Counted from the first letter of the stretch, positions 16,381 to 26,497 are shown. The stretch: 64,000 nucleotides of DNA from Halobacillus sp. Marseille-Q1614 (GCF_902809865.1 NZ_CADDWH010000001.1:3720001-3784000); one strand, 5' to 3'. Numbers and translations are program-made. Notes: generated from the sequence alone by a model not told the origin.

Positions 16381-17561
16381 AAAAGCGGGAGGAAGGGTTT
16401 GGCGATCTGCTCTTTGAGCCGGATTGTAAAAGCCTTTTTCCTAATCCATTTTTCATCCATCGTAAGAGAATCTGCAGCATCAATCATAAATGCTGCGCTT
16501 AGTTCTTCAATAAATGGCTTGTCATAGAAATATACGTTGACTTCTTTGTTTAAAAACATGCTGCGCTGATCGAAGTTGGCAGTACCGACATCGGCAAAGG
16601 CTCGGTCGACAACAATGATTTTCGCGTGGTAAAAGCCGGCATCAAATAAGCTGACGGTGGCGCCGAGGCGGTAAAGTTTATATAAAAAGGGCAGTCCGGC
16701 TTCCCGGACGAGCGGATGGTCAGGTTTGAACGGGATCATGATATGCAGATGAACCCCTCGGTCAATGGCTGCCTTTAAGGCGTCCATTACTTTTTTTGTC
16801 GGTACAAAATAAGGACTGCCGATTAGGAGTTCTTTTTTCGCCAGCCCAATGATGTCAAGCAGGTGCCGCTCAAGCTGATTGCCATCTGTCGCGGTAACTT
16901 TTATTTCGTGTTTAGCGTTTTCCCAACAGGAGGGAATCTCTTCATTTGAAGCAGTTTCTCCCCAATCGTCGGAAAATACTTTCTGAAGGTTGGCCACAAC
17001 AGGACCCACCATGCGGAAATGATAGTCTCGCCAGTCATAGAAGTCTGCGTTGCCGCCTAAATACACATTCCCGATATTGTAGCTGCCAATGTAGGCGATT
17101 TTGTGATCAATAATGGTGATTTTCCGGTGGTTGCGCCGGTTTACTTTATAAAAGAAATAAGGGAAGCGGGGGACTTCTGCAAACTTAAACTGAACGCCGG
17201 CTACCTGAAGTTCCCGGCGTATTTTTTTATTGATTTTCATACTGCCGATTCGATCGACGAGCAGACGCACGCGAACACCTTCCCGTGCTTTCTTTTTCAA
17301 CAGGTCCAAAAAATGATAGCCGGTTTCATCGGCTGAAACGATAAAAAAGAGGATATCTACATATTCCTTTGCATCCTGAATATCCTGCATGAGCGCTTCA
17401 AAGAAAGGGGCGCCATTTATATAAAATAGGTAATCACCTGGTGTTTTTTCAAAGCAAAAAGCGCGCTGTCTTGCTAAATGGTCTTTTCTGCCCATCTTAA
17501 AATCTAGAAATAATAGTAAGATGATAACTATAAGGGCGATGAGGATAAAAGAAAGAATCAC
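16377..17561 (-). CDS. ywjE: Phospholipase D family cardiolipin synthase (YwjE type)
   Basis: This 394-residue protein has an N-terminal anchor helix (about 2-20) and two HKD motifs: NHRKITIIDHKIAYIGSYNIG (about 144-164) and YHAKIIVVDRAFADVGTANF (about 318-337). The length fits YwjE/ClsB (about 400) rather than the 480-residue ClsA with two anchors. The start is GTG 17561, eight bases after AAGGAGG. It is divergent from ywjF. Confidence 0.9.
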   Translation of the reverse strand: MILSFILIALIVIILLLFLDFKMGRKDHLARQRAFCFEKTPGDYLFYINGAPFFEALMQDIQDAKEYVDILFFIVSADETGYHFLDLLKKKAREGVRVRLLVDRIGSMKINKKIRRELQVAGVQFKFAEVPRFPYFFYKVNRRNHRKITIIDHKIAYIGSYNIGNVYLGGNADFYDWRDYHFRMVGPVVANLQKVFSDDWGETASNEEIPSCWENAKHEIKVTATDGNQLERHLLDIIGLAKKELLIGSPYFVPTKKVMDALKAAIDRGVHLHIMIPFKPDHPLVREAGLPFLYKLYRLGATVSLFDAGFYHAKIIVVDRAFADVGTANFDQRSMFLNKEVNVYFYDKPFIEELSAAFMIDAADSLTMDEKWIRKKAFTIRLKEQIAKPFLPLF

Positions 17562-17643
17562 AGGCTGGGCCTCCTTGTTGAGCTGTTATGGGTAGTGTTC
17601 CCAATAAAAGCACTTTGTGTACATGAAAAATTTCGGAAATCAG

Positions 17644-17673
17644 TTGACTGAATGCTCATTCATAACTTATTAT
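17644..17673 (+). promoter_or_regulatory. ywjF promoter with FadR-like operator
   Basis: TTGACT (17644), an 18-base spacer and TATTAT (17668-17673) form a good sigma-A promoter. The inverted repeat TGAATGCTCATTCA (17649-17662) lies on the -35/spacer and resembles the TGAATGA...TCATTCA operator of Bacillus FadR. The TetR gene at 25866 is the likely regulator. Confidence 0.6.
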
Positions 17674-17729
17674 TAAGCTATAGTATTCAGAAAATTAGTT
17701 CGATAATGAACATCAGAGGGGGAGAACAG

Positions 17730-19868
17730 ATGAGTCCGTTGTTAATCGCCAATTGGATTTTATTCCTTGCGGTCACCATTTACGGTTTATACTTATTCGT
17801 ACGTGTCGTGCGTACTCGAATAGCTTACATCAAAATGGGACGCAAATTTGAGTTTGACGGCGAAATCAAGGATCGCCTCAAACGAGTATGGGTCAATGTG
17901 TTTGGCCAGAAGAAGCTTTTGAAGGACAAGAAGTCTGGTATTATTCACGTTATGTTTTTCTATGGGTTTATTCTCGTGCAGTTTGGAGCCATTGACTTTA
18001 TTTGGAAGGGACTCGCTCCTGATTCGCACCTGCCGCTTGGTCCATTTTATCCTGGATTTACGTTTTTTCAGGAGTTAGTGACATTCATGATTATCGTGGC
18101 TGTTGTGTGGGCATTTCACAGACGCTATATTGAAAAACTTGTCCGCTTAAAAAGAGGGTTTAAATCCGGTTTAGTTCTATTATTCATCGGCGGACTGATG
18201 GCATCCGTTCTTATCGGTAACGGCATGAGCATGATCTGGCACGGTCATGAAGGGACTTGGACAGAGCCGATTGCGTCCACTTTTGCAAGCGCTTTCGGTT
18301 GGGTGCCGCCTGTAGCGGCCGCGACCGTATTCTTTATTATGTGGTGGATTCACCTGTTAATTCTTTTAACATTCCTGGTTTACGTACCGCAGTCGAAACA
18401 CGCACACTTAATCGCTGCACCAGTAAACACATTCTTAAGCCGCCAGGACCCGCCTGGTAAGCTGAAAAAGATCGATTTTGAAATCGATGAAGATGCTGAT
18501 GAAGAAGATGTTTCCTTCGGTGTTGGAAAAATTGAAGACTTCAACCAGCTGCAGATGATCGATTTTTATGCCTGTGTAGAATGTGGACGATGTACGAATG
18601 TCTGCCCGGCCTCAGGATCTGGAAAAATGCTCTCTCCGATGGATCTCATTATTAAATTGAGAGATCACCTGACGGAAAAAGGAGCTGCTGTTACGGGTCA
18701 AGCACCGTGGGTTCCAGCGTATGCTTTTTCAGAAACACAAGGAAATACACTAGCTCAAATGACGCGCGCTCAAGGCGCTGGGGAAGCAGCCGCAGCTTTG
18801 GATGAAGTCCAGCACAAGAATCTAATTGGCGATGTCATCACAGAAGAAGAACTGTGGGCATGTACAACGTGCCGTAACTGTGAAGACGCCTGCCCGGTTA
18901 TGAATGAACACGTGGACAAAATTATCGACCTGCGCCGCTATCTCGTATTAACAGAAGGAAAAATGGATCAAGACGGCCAGCGTGCGATTATGAATATCGA
19001 GCGCCAGGGAAATCCTTGGGGTCTTTCTAAGAAGGATCGTGAAAACTGGAGAGATGCGGAAGAAGATGTGAACATCCCGACAGTTAAAGAACTGAAGAAA
19101 TCCGGCGAAGAATTTGAATATCTTTTCTGGGTCAGCTCAATGGGTTCTTATGACAACCGCAGCCAGAAAATTGCGATGGCTTTTGCCAAGCTGATGAACG
19201 CAGCGGGAATTAAGTTTGCGATCTTAGGAAACAAAGAGCAGAACTCTGGAGACACCGCCCGCCGGATGGGGAACGAATTCCTTTTCCAGGAGCTTGCGGA
19301 AAAGAACATTAAGGAATTCAATAAGCACGATGTGAAGAAAATTATTACGATCGACCCTCACGCCTACAACATTTTTAAAAACGAATATCCTGACCTTGGA
19401 TTTGAGGCAGAGGTGTACCACCATACTGAAATGCTTGCCCAGTGGCTGAAAGAAGGCAAACTGAAGCCGGAAGCTGAAGTCAATGAAACGATCACGTATC
19501 ATGACAGCTGTTACCTCGGCCGCTATAACGAAGTGTATCAGCCGCCTCGCGATGTTCTTGAAATGATTCCAGGCGTCAAAGTCGTTGAGATGAAGCGAAA
19601 CCGCTCAAACGGCATGTGCTGTGGAGCCGGTGGCGGCATGATGTGGATGGAAGAAAAGTCAGGAAACCGCGTAAACGTCGCACGTACCGAGCAGGCTCTA
19701 GAAGTCGAGCCGACAATGATTTCAAGCGGCTGCCCATTCTGCCTGACGATGCTGTCCGATGGAACGAAAGCGAAAGAAGTTGAAGAAAAAGTGAGCACCA
19801 TGGATATTGCAGAAATTTTAGCGAAATCAATTTTTGCTGAAAAAGAAGAAGAGAAGACTTCGGCTTAA
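17730..19868 (+). CDS. ywjF: Iron-sulfur heterodisulfide-reductase-like oxidoreductase YwjF (FadF)
   Basis: This 712-residue membrane protein starts at ATG 17730 behind GAGGGGGAG; the longer frame from 17652 covers the promoter. It has about five N-terminal helices (HdrE/NarI-like), two [4Fe-4S] motifs (CVECGRCTNVCPASG, about 290; CTTCRNCEDACPVM, about 385), and two CCG domains (CYLGRYNEVY with CCGAGGGMMW, then CPFCLTML). It probably passes electrons from acyl-CoA dehydrogenase/ETF to menaquinone. It heads the fatty-acid gene cluster. Confidence 0.9.
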   Translation: MSPLLIANWILFLAVTIYGLYLFVRVVRTRIAYIKMGRKFEFDGEIKDRLKRVWVNVFGQKKLLKDKKSGIIHVMFFYGFILVQFGAIDFIWKGLAPDSHLPLGPFYPGFTFFQELVTFMIIVAVVWAFHRRYIEKLVRLKRGFKSGLVLLFIGGLMASVLIGNGMSMIWHGHEGTWTEPIASTFASAFGWVPPVAAATVFFIMWWIHLLILLTFLVYVPQSKHAHLIAAPVNTFLSRQDPPGKLKKIDFEIDEDADEEDVSFGVGKIEDFNQLQMIDFYACVECGRCTNVCPASGSGKMLSPMDLIIKLRDHLTEKGAAVTGQAPWVPAYAFSETQGNTLAQMTRAQGAGEAAAALDEVQHKNLIGDVITEEELWACTTCRNCEDACPVMNEHVDKIIDLRRYLVLTEGKMDQDGQRAIMNIERQGNPWGLSKKDRENWRDAEEDVNIPTVKELKKSGEEFEYLFWVSSMGSYDNRSQKIAMAFAKLMNAAGIKFAILGNKEQNSGDTARRMGNEFLFQELAEKNIKEFNKHDVKKIITIDPHAYNIFKNEYPDLGFEAEVYHHTEMLAQWLKEGKLKPEAEVNETITYHDSCYLGRYNEVYQPPRDVLEMIPGVKVVEMKRNRSNGMCCGAGGGMMWMEEKSGNRVNVARTEQALEVEPTMISSGCPFCLTMLSDGTKAKEVEEKVSTMDIAEILAKSIFAEKEEEKTSA

Positions 19869-19885
19869 GGATTTTTTTGAGCCGG

Positions 19886-20024
19886 ACGCGATAAATAAAA
19901 TGCTGATTTACCCGCGATTATTTCGGTTTCGCCGCGATTTTAGCAGAATCGCCGCGAAAATCTTAATTTGGCCGCGATTTTTAAAGAGTTTGCCGCAAAA
20001 TCATAAATTTGGCGGTGAATCTGC
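19886..20024. repeat. 20-bp-period CCGCGA array
   Basis: CCGCGA-type units begin at 19912, 19932, 19952 and 19972 at exact 20-bp spacing, with degenerate units at 19993 and 20011 and a partial one near 19887. The unit is roughly CGCCGCGAWWTTWNNAATTT. The array lies directly after ywjF. It lacks repeat/spacer conservation of the CRISPR kind. Confidence 0.7.
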
Positions 20025-20054
20025 AAAAATCCACTTTAATAGTAAAATACCAGT

Positions 20055-20086
20055 GGAAAGTGTACAGAATTTTTTGTACACTTTCC
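20055..20086. other. Perfect 12-bp inverted repeat downstream of ywjF
   Basis: GGAAAGTGTACA and TGTACACTTTCC flank an 8-base loop. There is no T-run after it on the plus strand, so it is either a weak terminator of ywjF or a protein-binding palindrome. Confidence 0.5.
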
Positions 20087-20098
20087 TTATGAGAGAAG

Positions 20099-20142
20099 AT
20101 TGAGCGAGCGTTCAATCACCATAATTTTTGAAAGCGTTTACC
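20099..20142 (+). promoter_or_regulatory. FadR-like palindrome and cre site before the thiolase operon
   Basis: ATTGAGCGAGCGTTCAAT (20099-20116) is an imperfect palindrome of the same size class as the ywjF operator. CATAAT (20120-20125) could be a -10. TGAAAGCGTTTACC (20129-20142) matches 13 of 14 cre positions and would overlap the transcription start, a repressing position. The thiolase gene begins 410 bases later, after three repeat copies. Confidence 0.5.
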
Positions 20143-20145
20143 AAG

Positions 20146-20516
20146 AAAAGCGGAGGCGGCCTGGTAGACACGAAACGCATAAGCAAGATGCCGCAATCGG
20201 TTGTTTTTTTACCGATGAAGGTAGATTGCTTATGACGCGAGTGTCTGACCGCTGCAACTGGACACCAAGAAAAGCGGAGATGCCTTGTTCAGCTGCGACA
20301 AGCATAAGCCAAGCGGTGGAGGGAAGTGGTTTTTCTTCCCGCAAGCGATTGACTTATGACCTCGAGCAGCTAGGCATCGAAGCTGGACACCAAGAAAAGC
20401 GGAGATGCCTTGTTCAGCTGCGACAAGCATAAGCCAAGCGGGGAGGGGAGTGGTTTTTCTTCCCGCAAGCAATTGACTTATGGCAGCTAGAAAGCGAGCA
20501 GCTTCCACCTGCAATT
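20146..20516. repeat. Three tandem copies of an approximately 120-bp AGAAAAGCG/GCATAAGC hairpin repeat
   Basis: Copies start at about 20146, 20269 and 20390, each opening with AGAAAAGCGGAG. Each carries GCATAAGC paired with GCTTATG or ACTTATG around a variable inner hairpin; the first two end in AGCTGGACACC-like sequence. Copies two and three are nearly identical; copy one is a second subtype. Related arrays lie at 36951 and 40426. This stretch, together with the sites before it, fills the 687-base gap from ywjF to the thiolase gene. Confidence 0.85.
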
Positions 20517-20555
20517 AATCACAGAAGCAGAAAATAAAGAGGAGGAACAATACTT

Positions 20556-21743
20556 ATGCGCAAAACAGTAATCGTTTCAGGAGCCAGAACACCTTTTGGA
20601 AAATTCGGAGGAGGGTTAGCGCCATTAACCGCAGCCCAGCTCGGAGGGATCGCGATTAAAGAAGCGTTGAAACGTGCGAACGTAAGCCCCGAGAATGTTG
20701 ATGAAGTCATCATGGGGACTGTCCTGCAAGGCGGACAAGGACAGCTGCCATCCCGCCAGGCGGCAAGAGAAGCGAATATCCCTTGGGAAGTGAAAACAGA
20801 AACGGTTAATAAAGTGTGTGCGTCAGGAATGCGCAGTGTGACGATGGGCGATCAGTTTATCCGACTTGGTGAAGAAGACATCATCGTAGCCGGCGGTATG
20901 GAAAGCATGAGCAATGCGCCATACTTTATGCCAAAGGCACGCTGGGGTCTGCGCATGGGAGATTCTCCGGTGAAAGATATGATGGTGCACGACGGATTGA
21001 CGTGTTCTTTTGAAGGTGTCCACATGGGGAACTACGGAAACCGGACAGCAGAAGACTTGGAGCTGACGCGTGAAGCGCAGGATGAGTGGGCGTACCGAAG
21101 CCACCAGCGTGCAGCAGCCTCTGCTGATAAATTAGCTGAAGAGATCGTTCCTGTTGAAGTACCCCAGCGAAAAGGCGATCCGAAAGTGATCAGCGTTGAT
21201 GAGGCACCACGTAAAGATACGAGCGTTGAAGCGCTGGCTAAACTGCGCCCTGTATTTGACCCGCAAGGAACGATTACTGCCGGTAACGCGCCTGGAGTCA
21301 ATGACGGAGCGGCGGCAATGGTATTAATGTCCGATGAGAAAGCGGCAGAAGCTGGAGTGGAGCCGCTGGCTGTAATTCTTGCTCACGAAGAAATAGCGGT
21401 TGAAGCGCATGATTTTCCAAAAACTCCTGGTCTTGTGATTAATAAACTTCTAGAAAAAGCAGGAAAGACGGCAGATGATATCGACTTATATGAAGTGAAC
21501 GAAGCATTTGCTGCAGTATCTCTTGCAAGCGGAAAGATCGCCGGTCTTGATCCGGAAAAAGTTAACGTAAACGGCGGGGCAGTCGCTTTAGGCCACCCGA
21601 TTGGAGCAAGCGGAGCGCGGGTTATTTTAACACTTGCCCATGAATTGAAACGCCGCGGTGGGGGTCTTGGAATTGCAGCGATCTGTTCAGGAGGCGGCCA
21701 GGGAGATGCCGTGCTGATTGAAGTCGCAGGAGGTCGTGCATAA
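20556..21743 (+). CDS. Acetyl-CoA C-acetyltransferase (thiolase)
   Basis: This 395-residue type II thiolase has the acylating Cys in [12 protein letters not shown] (about residue 88), the His in [13 protein letters not shown] (about 350) and the second Cys in [13 protein letters not shown] (about 380). It cleaves or forms acetoacetyl-CoA, or longer 3-ketoacyl-CoA. AGAGGAGGAAC precedes the ATG. The next gene begins directly after its stop (TAA-ATG), so this is the head of a translationally tight operon with hydroxybutyryl-CoA and acyl-CoA dehydrogenases (compare B. subtilis mmgA). Confidence 0.94.
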   Translation: MRKTVIVSGARTPFGKFGGGLAPLTAAQLGGIAIKEALKRANVSPENVDEVIMGTVLQGGQGQLPSRQAAREANIPWEVKTETVNKVCASGMRSVTMGDQFIRLGEEDIIVAGGMESMSNAPYFMPKARWGLRMGDSPVKDMMVHDGLTCSFEGVHMGNYGNRTAEDLELTREAQDEWAYRSHQRAAASADKLAEEIVPVEVPQRKGDPKVISVDEAPRKDTSVEALAKLRPVFDPQGTITAGNAPGVNDGAAAMVLMSDEKAAEAGVEPLAVILAHEEIAVEAHDFPKTPGLVINKLLEKAGKTADDIDLYEVNEAFAAVSLASGKIAGLDPEKVNVNGGAVALGHPIGASGARVILTLAHELKRRGGGLGIAAICSGGGQGDAVLIEVAGGRA

Positions 21744-22595
21744 ATGGCAATTGAAAAAGTAATGGTCATCGGTGCCGGGCAGATGGGAGCAGGAATCGCT
21801 CAAGTGTTTGCCCAGGCCGGACTTCAAGTGAAGCTGAATGATTTAAAAGAAGAGGCTTTAGAAAAAGGATTAGAAGGAATCCAAAAACGTCTCAGCCGTG
21901 CGGTGGAGAAAGGGAAAATGACTGAAGCAAAACAGCAGCAAACCGTTCAGAATCTAAGCGGCACGACTGACCTTAAGGATGCATCAGACTGTGACCTTAT
22001 CATTGAAGCCGTTGTTGAAAACATGGACATAAAGACGAAAGTTTTTCAGACGCTTGATGAAGTTGCACCGTTACATGCGATCCTCGCGTCCAATACTTCA
22101 TCGCTTCCGATTACAGAAATTGCGGCTGTCACAAATCGTCCGTCTCAAGTGATTGGCATGCACTTCATGAACCCGGTCCCGGTCATGAAGCTGGTGGAAA
22201 TCATCCGCGCGATACAGACGAGTGATGAAACGTATCAGGCGATTGAGGATACAGCGAAAAGGCTGAACAAAACGCCTGTTGAGGTAAATGATTTTCCGGG
22301 GTTCGTTTCAAACAGAATTCTGATGCCTATGATCAACGAAGCGATTTACACCGTCTATGAAGGTGTTTCTTCCGTAGAAGACGTCGATACGGTCATGAAG
22401 CTCGGAATGAATCATCCGATGGGACCGCTGACGTTAGCTGATTTCATTGGCCTTGATACATGTCTATATATTATGGAAGTTCTTCACGAAGGATTTGGCG
22501 ACAGCAAATATCGACCTTGTCCCTTGTTGAGACAATACGTAAAAGCGGGATGGCTTGGTAAGAAGTCCGGCCGCGGATTCTACAGCTATGAATAA
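21744..22595 (+). CDS. 3-hydroxybutyryl-CoA dehydrogenase
   Basis: This 283-residue enzyme oxidises 3-hydroxybutyryl-CoA to acetoacetyl-CoA. It has an N-terminal Rossmann motif [19 protein letters not shown] (about 8-26), the conserved Ser/His in [12 protein letters not shown] and [16 protein letters not shown] (about 138-153), and the C-terminal helical domain ending GRGFYSYE. It is equivalent to MmgB/HbdA. Its ATG abuts the thiolase stop. Confidence 0.95.
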   Translation: MAIEKVMVIGAGQMGAGIAQVFAQAGLQVKLNDLKEEALEKGLEGIQKRLSRAVEKGKMTEAKQQQTVQNLSGTTDLKDASDCDLIIEAVVENMDIKTKVFQTLDEVAPLHAILASNTSSLPITEIAAVTNRPSQVIGMHFMNPVPVMKLVEIIRAIQTSDETYQAIEDTAKRLNKTPVEVNDFPGFVSNRILMPMINEAIYTVYEGVSSVEDVDTVMKLGMNHPMGPLTLADFIGLDTCLYIMEVLHEGFGDSKYRPCPLLRQYVKAGWLGKKSGRGFYSYE

Positions 22596-22615
22596 AGGTG
22601 AGGGAGAGAAGCACG

Positions 22616-23761
22616 ATGAACCTGGAGTTTACGGATGAACAGCGAATGCTTCAGAAAATGGTTAGAGACTTTGCAGAAAAAGAAGTCGCACCGGCGGTTG
22701 GGGAAATGGGGAAGGAAGACCGCTTTCCGGTCGAGCTAGTGAGAAGGATGGGGGAGCTTGGACTGATGGGAATTCCGATTCCTGAACAGTACGGCGGCTC
22801 AGAGATGGACTATACGTCTTATGTGATGGCGATTCATGAAATCTCAAAGGTTAGCGCAACACTCGGCGTTATACTTTCGGTCCACACATCAGTCGGCACC
22901 AACCCGATTCTTTATTTCGGAACAGAGGAGCAGAAGCAGAAATATATTCCGAAGCTTGCTTCTGGAGAATACTTAGGAGCCTTTGCCTTAACAGAGCCAA
23001 GTGCCGGGTCCGATGCAGGAAGCTTAAAAACACGCGCTGAAAAACAGGGCGATCACTACTTTTTAAACGGTGAAAAGATCTTTATCACAAACGGCGGAGC
23101 GGCAGATACATTTATAGTTTTTGCTCGTACCAACCGTGAAGAAAAACGCGCCAAAGGTGTAAGCGCTTTTATCATTGAGAGGGATACTCCAGGGTTTACG
23201 ATTGGAAAAGCGGAAAAGAAGATGGGAATGCATGGTTCAAGCACAGTGTCTTTAAGCTTTGACCAGTGTAAGGTGCCAGCTTCTCAGCTGCTTGGACCAG
23301 AAGGGGAAGGGTTTAAAATTGCCCTTTCCAACTTAAACACAGGAAGAATCGGAATTGCGGCACAGTCACTCGGAATTGCTGAGGCTGCCTTAGAGCACGC
23401 GGTCGCTTATGCGAAAGAGCGTGAACAGTTCGGCCGTCCAATTGCCCAGCATCAGGGCATTTCTTTTAAACTCGCAGATATGGCAACAAATGTGGAGGCT
23501 GCAAAACTATTGGTCTATCAGGCGGCTTCCTTACAGGGGGCCGGAAAGCCATGCGGTAAAGAAGCCTCAATAGCCAAGCTGTTTGCTTCTCAGGCCGCGA
23601 TGGATGCTTCAATCGAAGCGGTTCAGGTTCACGGGGGATATGGATATACCGAGGATTACGCGGTCGAACGGCTTTTCAGAGATGCGAAAGTCTGCCAGAT
23701 TTACGAAGGAACGAGTGAAATACAGCGCATCGTCATCAGCAATCACTTAACGAAAGACTAG
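22616..23761 (+). CDS. Acyl-CoA dehydrogenase, first of two
   Basis: This 381-residue flavoenzyme starts at ATG 22616 after GAGGGAGAG. It has the FAD/substrate segments [20 protein letters not shown] (about 126-145) and, in the C-terminal domain, [15 protein letters not shown] (about 363) with the catalytic-base glutamate in YEGTSE. The short-chain type is suggested by similarity to AcdA/MmgC, but chain length cannot be decided. It is followed eleven bases later by a paralogue with the same domain plan. Confidence 0.93.
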   Translation: MNLEFTDEQRMLQKMVRDFAEKEVAPAVGEMGKEDRFPVELVRRMGELGLMGIPIPEQYGGSEMDYTSYVMAIHEISKVSATLGVILSVHTSVGTNPILYFGTEEQKQKYIPKLASGEYLGAFALTEPSAGSDAGSLKTRAEKQGDHYFLNGEKIFITNGGAADTFIVFARTNREEKRAKGVSAFIIERDTPGFTIGKAEKKMGMHGSSTVSLSFDQCKVPASQLLGPEGEGFKIALSNLNTGRIGIAAQSLGIAEAALEHAVAYAKEREQFGRPIAQHQGISFKLADMATNVEAAKLLVYQAASLQGAGKPCGKEASIAKLFASQAAMDASIEAVQVHGGYGYTEDYAVERLFRDAKVCQIYEGTSEIQRIVISNHLTKD

Positions 23762-23772
23762 GAGGATACAAA

Positions 23773-24912
23773 ATGGATTTTACACTAAGCGAAGAACAAG
23801 TAATGCTCAGAAAAATGGTGCGGGATTTTGCCAAAAATGAAGTGGAGCCAACAGCGGCTGAGCGTGATGAAGAAGAGCGGTTTGACCGGGAGATCTTCGA
23901 CAAAATGGCGGAGCTTGGCTTAACGGGTATTCCGTGGCCTGAGGAGTATGGCGGCATCGGCTCTGATTTTGTCAGCTACGTGATTGCTGTTGAGGAGCTG
24001 TCCCGTGTCTGTGCCTCAACAGGCGTTACGCTGTCCGCTCATATTTCGCTGGCAAGCTGGCCGATCTATAAGTTTGGTTCAGAAGAGCAGAAGAAAACGT
24101 TCCTCACACAGCTCGCCACTGGCGAAAAACTGGGAGCTTACGCGTTATCTGAGCCGGGTGCCGGCAGTGACGTATCATCCATGCGTACACAGGCGAAGCT
24201 TGACGGCGACCACTATGTATTGAACGGCAGCAAAGTATGGATCACAAACGGCGGTGTCGGTGATATTTATGTCGTGTTTGCTAAAACTGATCCTGATGCA
24301 GGCAGCCGCGGAGTAAGTGCTTTTATCGTTGAAAAAGGAATGAAAGGATTTACGTTTGGGAAGAAAGAGAAAAAGCTCGGCATCCGCTCTTCCCCAACAA
24401 CTGAGCTGATTTTCGAAGACTGCCGTATTCCGAAAGAAAACCTGTTAGGCGAGGAAGGGCAGGGCTTTAAAATTGCAATGATGACATTAGACGGCGGACG
24501 TAACGGTATCGCTGCCCAGGCGCTTGGAATTGCTCAGGGAGCTCTTGATGAATCTGTCAATTACGCGAAAGAACGTGAGCAGTTCGGCAAGCCGATTGCT
24601 CAGCACCAGGGCGTTTCCTTTAAGCTTGCCGATATGGCTACTGAAATCGAAGCAGCCCGCCTGCTTACTTATCAGGCCGCTTACTTAGAGTCTGAAGGCA
24701 AGCCGTACGCGAAAGCTTCTGCGATGGCGAAGCTGTTTGCCGGCGATGCGGCGATGCGGATTACAGTTGAAGCGGTACAGGTCCACGGAGGGTATGGCTA
24801 TACGAAGGATTATCCTGTTGAACGCTATATGCGCGATGCGAAAATCACCCAGATTTATGAAGGTACGAATGAAATCCAGCGTCTCGTGATTGGCCGGATG
24901 GTTACGAAATAA
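23773..24912 (+). CDS. Acyl-CoA dehydrogenase, second of two
   Basis: This 379-residue paralogue of the preceding gene has [20 protein letters not shown] (about 124-143) and [17 protein letters not shown] with the catalytic glutamate. The two share the C-terminal GGYGYT-D--VER-RDAK core, so the pair probably covers different acyl chains (for example straight against branched). AGGAGGATACAAA precedes the ATG. No enoyl-CoA hydratase or ETF genes are present in the cluster. Confidence 0.93.
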   Translation: MDFTLSEEQVMLRKMVRDFAKNEVEPTAAERDEEERFDREIFDKMAELGLTGIPWPEEYGGIGSDFVSYVIAVEELSRVCASTGVTLSAHISLASWPIYKFGSEEQKKTFLTQLATGEKLGAYALSEPGAGSDVSSMRTQAKLDGDHYVLNGSKVWITNGGVGDIYVVFAKTDPDAGSRGVSAFIVEKGMKGFTFGKKEKKLGIRSSPTTELIFEDCRIPKENLLGEEGQGFKIAMMTLDGGRNGIAAQALGIAQGALDESVNYAKEREQFGKPIAQHQGVSFKLADMATEIEAARLLTYQAAYLESEGKPYAKASAMAKLFAGDAAMRITVEAVQVHGGYGYTKDYPVERYMRDAKITQIYEGTNEIQRLVIGRMVTK

Positions 24913-24930
24913 AAGAGAGGAGGCCCGACC

Positions 24931-25866
24931 ATGCATTCGTTAGCTGAGAGAATTCAACAACAAGACATGCGGGCCCTCGCTCGTGCCATCACACTGATTG
25001 AAAATGACCATGAAGACAAACTGAAGCTGATGAGCGACATTTTTTCCGTACAGAAAAAAGCGCACCACATCGGGATTACCGGCTCGCCTGGTGCAGGGAA
25101 AAGTTCACTCATTAATCGGCTGCTCACTCATTTGCGGGCCCAGGACTTGACGGTCGCTGTCATCGCTGTCGATCCCACCAGCCCGTTTAGCGGCGGTTCA
25201 CTGCTCGGTGATCGGACGCGGATGAATCAGCATTTTCTCGATCCCGGGATCTTCATCCGCAGCATGGCGACTCGCGGAAGTCTCGGCGGCTTAGCACGGG
25301 CAACAAAAGATGCGATCCGGGTCTGTGATGCTTACGGCTTCGACGTCGTTTTAGTAGAAACCGTCGGCGTCGGACAGTCGGAGCTTGATATTATGAAAGT
25401 CGTCGATACAACAGGCCTCGTCCTGACTCCAAACAGTGGGGATGTGCTGCAGATTTTTAAAGCCGGAATTATGGAAATTGCTGATTTATTCGTGATCAAT
25501 AAAGCGGATCTTCCAGGGGTCGTTAAGCTGAAAGCGACGCTTGAAGAGTATATGATGATCGCTCAGCCGAAAGGATGGCATCCGCTGATCGTCAAAACCA
25601 TTTCAACAGAGAACAAAGGAATGGAAGAACTGTGGCAGGGCATGTGTGATCACTATGCCTACCTTTATGAAACAGACCAGGGGGAAAAACAGCGGCAGCT
25701 GCAGCTGCAGCTTGAGGTTTATGAACTGATTCGTGAAGAGATCTGGCGCGACGTAAGAAGCAAAATAGAACAAGAGGCCGGGAAACTCAAAGAACTAGAA
25801 GACCCGGCCGCCGATCCATATGAGCTGGCCCGCTCCTGGTACCAAGAATGGAAGGGTGAAAGATAA
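24931..25866 (+). CDS. meaB: MeaB-type GTPase chaperone of B12-dependent acyl-CoA mutase
   Basis: This 311-residue G3E-family GTPase has a P-loop GSPGAGKSSLINRL (about 51-64), the Asp-rich AVDPTSPFSGGSLLGDRTRM stretch (about 88-107), ETVGVGQSELDI and base-recognition NKAD (about 190). MeaB loads and protects adenosylcobalamin in methylmalonyl-CoA-type mutases. The following icmF gene already carries an internal G domain. The TAA overlaps the ATG of the TetR gene by one base. Confidence 0.92.
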   Translation: MHSLAERIQQQDMRALARAITLIENDHEDKLKLMSDIFSVQKKAHHIGITGSPGAGKSSLINRLLTHLRAQDLTVAVIAVDPTSPFSGGSLLGDRTRMNQHFLDPGIFIRSMATRGSLGGLARATKDAIRVCDAYGFDVVLVETVGVGQSELDIMKVVDTTGLVLTPNSGDVLQIFKAGIMEIADLFVINKADLPGVVKLKATLEEYMMIAQPKGWHPLIVKTISTENKGMEELWQGMCDHYAYLYETDQGEKQRQLQLQLEVYELIREEIWRDVRSKIEQEAGKLKELEDPAADPYELARSWYQEWKGER

Positions 25867-26495
25867 TGGCAAAAAAACAAGTCCACTCTTCAATTAAAGA
25901 TGAAGCACTCGTATTAAAGCGGCGGCAACAGATGATCAAAGGAGCTGTCACTCTTTTTACTGAAAAGGGATTCCACAAAACGACAACGCGGGAAATTGCG
26001 AAAGCTTCGGGGTTTAGCATCGGGACGCTTTATGAGTACATCCGCACGAAAGAAGATGTCTTGTTTCTTGTTTGTGATTCGATATATGAGCGCGTAAAAG
26101 AGAGAATGGAAGCTTCAATTGACCAGAATGAAACAAGTGTCGCCAACTTAATAGAAGCGGTCAGGGCTTATTTTTACCTCATGGATGACATGCAGGGGGA
26201 AGTACTCGTCATGTATCAGGAAGTCAAATCGCTGCCGAAAGATGCGAAGGATTATGTGCTGCAGAAGGAGCGCGAGATGGTCGCCATGCTCGAAAAAGTG
26301 ATTCAAAACAGCCTGCCGTTTGAGATTTCCAAAGAAGCAGTTACGCTTGTGGCGAATAATATTTTTGTCCAGGGCCAGATGTGGGGGTTCAGGCGCTGGA
26401 TTCTCCAGAGAACGTTTACGCTGGAGTCCTATACCGAGCAGCAGATTCAAATGCTGCTGCAGGGATTGAACATTACGGAAAGTGAATTAACTTAA
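25866..26495 (+). CDS. TetR/AcrR family regulator, FadR-like
   Basis: This 209-residue repressor has an N-terminal helix-turn-helix (about 24-70: GAVTLFTEKGFHKTTTREIAK, then FSIGTLYEYIRTKEDVLF) and an all-helical ligand-binding C-terminus. Its place inside the acyl-CoA operon and the TGAATG...CATTCA type palindromes before ywjF and the thiolase gene suggest an acyl-CoA-responsive FadR-like repressor. It is coupled to meaB by a TAATG overlap. Confidence 0.85.
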   Translation: MAKKQVHSSIKDEALVLKRRQQMIKGAVTLFTEKGFHKTTTREIAKASGFSIGTLYEYIRTKEDVLFLVCDSIYERVKERMEASIDQNETSVANLIEAVRAYFYLMDDMQGEVLVMYQEVKSLPKDAKDYVLQKEREMVAMLEKVIQNSLPFEISKEAVTLVANNIFVQGQMWGFRRWILQRTFTLESYTEQQIQMLLQGLNITESELT

Positions 26496-26497
26496 CT

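Noticed and set aside
19886-20024. CRISPR array
   Set aside because: Units of 20 bp without separate conserved repeats and unique spacers, and no cas genes.
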